Source: Thermoplasmatota archaeon (GTDB lineage Archaea; Thermoplasmatota; E2; DHVEG-1). Taken from it: 62,891 nucleotides of DNA. A model generated the notes under the pieces. The model worked only from the letters and a program-made list of their open reading frames with translations, was not told where the DNA came from and did not search any database. The stretch covers positions 1-62,891 of the forward strand of contig JAUWBM010000003.1 of the NCBI GenBank assembly GCA_030601705.1, read 5' to 3'. Shown one piece after another: positions 61,316-62,891 of this stretch. Both the position numbers and the translations under genes were made by a program. How positions within the stretch are numbered: the stretch's first letter is position 1; the number at the start of each line of letters is the position of its first letter.

Positions 61316-61332
61316 AATCCCTTCGGCGGCTT
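61316..61332 (+). repeat. attR, 17 bp
   Basis: AATCCCTTCGGCGGCTT, identical to the end of tRNA-Thr at 21,986-22,002 and in the same orientation. Sequence on either side differs from the tRNA copy. Confidence 0.8.
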
Positions 61333-61457
61333 ACCAGATCATTTTTCTTCTGTTAAAACCAATTAGTGTGCTGATTTCATCTCTACAGTCCTTTGCATGG
61401 TTTGGGTTTTGTGGGAAGAAAAAAAGGGATTAGAAAAAGAAAAGGAGGGGGAGTTTA

Positions 61458-62006
61458 CTAGTGTATAAGCCCTAGCGATGTTAGTTCTTTTGATAATTTA
61501 TCTACTGCAAGAGATACATCTGATATCTTTTTCGCACCAGTACATACTATTTTACCAGAGCCAAATAGCAGCATAGCCACCTTAGGTTCTCTTATCCTAT
61601 AGACCAGTCCTGGGAACTGCTCAGGTTCATATTCCACGTTTTCTAAACCAAGAGCCATAGCAACTTCATTAAGATTAAGCTCTCCACCTAGATCAGATAT
61701 TGCTACAATATTTTGTATTACTATTTCAGGATCCTTATGAACATCTACACCTAATTTTTTCAGCTTTTCTGCGATTATAGCTATAGTGGCTCTCACATCT
61801 TCGATATTTTTAGCACCGGTACAGTTGGCTTTTCCACTTCTAAAAAGAAGTGTCGCAGTCTTTGGATGTGCCAATCTGTAAACTAATCCGGGAAACTGTT
61901 CTGGTTCATATTCGGCTTCTTCTAGAGATTGTGCTATTACGTCTAAATCCAATTTTTCTGAAAAAGATGTAGATGCTACAATGTTTTCTACTTTTACTTC
62001 CGGCAT
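61458..62006 (-). CDS. tbp: TATA-binding protein, copy 1
   Basis: A 182-residue TBP made of two direct repeats. EYEPEQFPGLVYR appears in both halves (residues about 33 and 124), as do ATLLFRSGKANCTGAKNIED and AMLLFGSGKIVCTGAKKISD. It binds the TATA box and recruits TFB and RNA polymerase. The N-terminus MPEVKVENIVASTSF is typical. It lies 16 bases downstream of the second tbp gene and may be cotranscribed. Confidence 0.95.
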   Translation of the reverse strand: MPEVKVENIVASTSFSEKLDLDVIAQSLEEAEYEPEQFPGLVYRLAHPKTATLLFRSGKANCTGAKNIEDVRATIAIIAEKLKKLGVDVHKDPEIVIQNIVAISDLGGELNLNEVAMALGLENVEYEPEQFPGLVYRIREPKVAMLLFGSGKIVCTGAKKISDVSLAVDKLSKELTSLGLIH

Positions 62007-62022
62007 ATCTTTTTCATCCTTT

Positions 62023-62559
62023 CTATAATATTCCTAAAGACGAGAGTTTATCCGTCATTCTATCTATAGCGGTCGATATTTCTTCCGATTCTGTTCCGTT
62101 ACAAACAATTTTTCCCGAATCAAAAAGAAGTATAACTGCGTTTGGGTCATCCGGCTTATAAATCAACCCTGGGAAATGTTCAGGATCATATTCTACATTT
62201 TCTAATGAATTTGCAATTGAACGTAAATTAAGATTTTTTTTAATATCTGTTGACGCAACTATGTTCTGTATCTTTATATCTAATTGTTTATATGGCTTTA
62301 CTCCGACACCGTCTAATTTCTCACATATACTTTCTGTTAGTTCATGGGCGTCTTCCATAGTTTTTGGACCTGTAAAAACAACTTTTCCGTTGGAAAAAAG
62401 CATTGCAACAGTTTTAGGTTTTTCAGAATGTATAATAAGAGCTGGAACCTCTTCAGGGTTGTATCTGGAATCGGGGATGACTTCTGCTAACTTGCCGAGA
62501 TCCAACGATTTTGCAATCTGAGTAAAACCTACGACGTTCTCAATTTTTATATCTGCCAT
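62023..62559 (-). CDS. tbp: TATA-binding protein, divergent copy 2
   Basis: A 178-residue TBP with both repeats, but less conserved than its neighbour: the first half reads RYNPEEVPALIIHSEKPKTV and FTGPKTMED where copy 1 keeps the consensus, and the second YDPEHFPGLIYKPDDPNAVI with CNGTESEE. The phenylalanine-containing DNA-contact positions look partly changed. It is first in the tandem, so it may be a specialised initiation factor. Confidence 0.92.
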   Translation of the reverse strand: MADIKIENVVGFTQIAKSLDLGKLAEVIPDSRYNPEEVPALIIHSEKPKTVAMLFSNGKVVFTGPKTMEDAHELTESICEKLDGVGVKPYKQLDIKIQNIVASTDIKKNLNLRSIANSLENVEYDPEHFPGLIYKPDDPNAVILLFDSGKIVCNGTESEEISTAIDRMTDKLSSLGIL

Positions 62560-62644
62560 AAAAGGAATTTCCCTTCCTGAAGTATATAAAGACTTCTTAT
62601 AAAGATTACGATTTAAAAAACAGAAATCTTAACTCTTAAATAAT

Positions 62645-62655
62645 CCGCCGAAGGG
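62645..62655 (-). repeat. Inverted 11-bp piece of the att/tRNA-Thr end
   Basis: CCGCCGAAGGG is the reverse complement of CCCTTCGGCGG in attL and attR. It lies outside the element in an otherwise A+T-rich gap of 300 bases that holds no gene. Confidence 0.4.
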
Positions 62656-62696
62656 TGCTATACTAAACGTATAGATTAGTACTCCTAAAACGATAT

Positions 62697-62716
62697 ATCA
62701 GACAAGACGAGATTTG
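62697..62716 (-). repeat. 20-bp dispersed repeat, copy 2
   Basis: The reverse complement is CAAATCTCGTCTTGTCTGAT, identical to 11,151-11,170. It is followed by CACTTTTACCGATAA, similar to CACTTTTTACTGATAA found at the other site. Confidence 0.6.
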
Positions 62717-62857
62717 AATACACTTTTACCGATAATAAGTTATTATCCAACCCTGTTAACCTAAAATGTAAAATTAAACCAAAGATATTTTGAGGTTTCT
62801 ACCATAATATCTCAAAATACATCAAACTAATAGATTATTAAAACAATAGCAGTTATG

Positions 62858-62891
62858 AAATTGTAGTTTGAGGGAGGAGAAAAACTATGAC
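62858..62891 (+). promoter_or_regulatory. Recurrent leader and start of a gene leaving the window
   Basis: GAAATTGTAGTTTGAGGGAG then GAGAAAAACT precedes ATG at 62,887. The start codon and one more codon are all of the gene that is visible. This copy of the leader lies outside the element. Confidence 0.5.

Larger units (their letters stand above)
21986..61332. mobile_element. Integrative element in tRNA-Thr, about 39.3 kb
   Basis: Both ends carry the same 17-bp sequence, the 3' end of tRNA-Thr(CGT), in direct orientation. A tyrosine recombinase gene (60,015-61,250) lies just inside the right end. Conserved chromosomal genes flank both sides (rnhB left, tandem tbp right), while the inside is rich in nucleases, helicases, lipoproteins, transposon relics, restriction genes and unknown small genes. 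No capsid, portal, terminase or conjugation ATPase was recognised, so the element looks more like a defence-cargo island than a provirus. Mobility today is unproven. Confidence 0.8.

Noticed and set aside
21986..61332. A provirus
   Set aside because: No capsid, portal, terminase or tail gene could be recognised; the cargo is nucleases, lipoproteins and restriction genes.
21986..61332. CRISPR array or cas genes
   Set aside because: No regularly spaced 25-40 bp repeats and no Cas motifs were found; the nucleases seen belong to other families.

Overview
The window is archaeal DNA, A+T-rich, with short intergenic regions. Ribosomal proteins L15e and S15, the KEOPS subunit Pcc1, the archaeosine enzyme RaSEA, bifunctional fructose-1,6-bisphosphate aldolase/phosphatase, type-2 (methanogen-type) seryl-tRNA synthetase, a UbiA archaeal-lipid prenyltransferase and two TATA-binding proteins point to a euryarchaeal or Thermoplasmatota-like lineage. 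The species cannot be fixed from the sequence.

Positions 1-21.9 kb are mostly conserved chromosome. A membrane operon (regulator, split permease, NapH-like 4Fe-4S protein) is followed by tRNA-Arg(CCT), a TraB-family protein, adenosylhomocysteinase, an ATP-grasp acyl-CoA synthetase subunit, L15e, a universal stress protein, CysRS, FBP aldolase/phosphatase, S15, a DHH phosphoesterase and Pcc1. SerRS-2, a membrane pair, RaSEA and TrmI come next, then a secreted metzincin, a bacterial-looking SerC and RNase HII.

Positions 21,986-61,332 look like one integrative element of about 39 kb. It starts in the 3' end of tRNA-Thr(CGT) and ends at a second copy of the same 17-bp tRNA end, next to an outward-ending tyrosine recombinase gene. 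No capsid, portal or terminase gene was recognised. Cargo: a UbiA prenyltransferase; decayed transposon genes; lipoproteins; an MCM-like protein without Walker motifs; NucS and other PD-(D/E)XK nucleases; two membrane transglutaminase-like proteins; a membrane-anchored UvrD-like helicase; a CBS protein; a TIR-TM protein with a small partner; a dGTPase-like HD enzyme; a helicase-nuclease fusion; and a type II restriction-modification block (C5 methyltransferase, HaeII-like endonuclease, Vsr, EVE-like). Two further recombinase modules converge near 57.3 kb, each with an RHH-coil-wHTH protein overlapping its recombinase.

The least explained structure is 45.93-50.79 kb. Three nested inverted repeats enclose small unknown genes. 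The middle pair is an 81-bp hairpin-ended unit with changes on both arms that keep pairing, and two iteron-like arrays lie inside. A leader resembling GAAATTGTAGATTTGGAGGA recurs before many cargo genes and once outside the element. After 61.3 kb the chromosome resumes with tandem tbp genes and the start of another gene.
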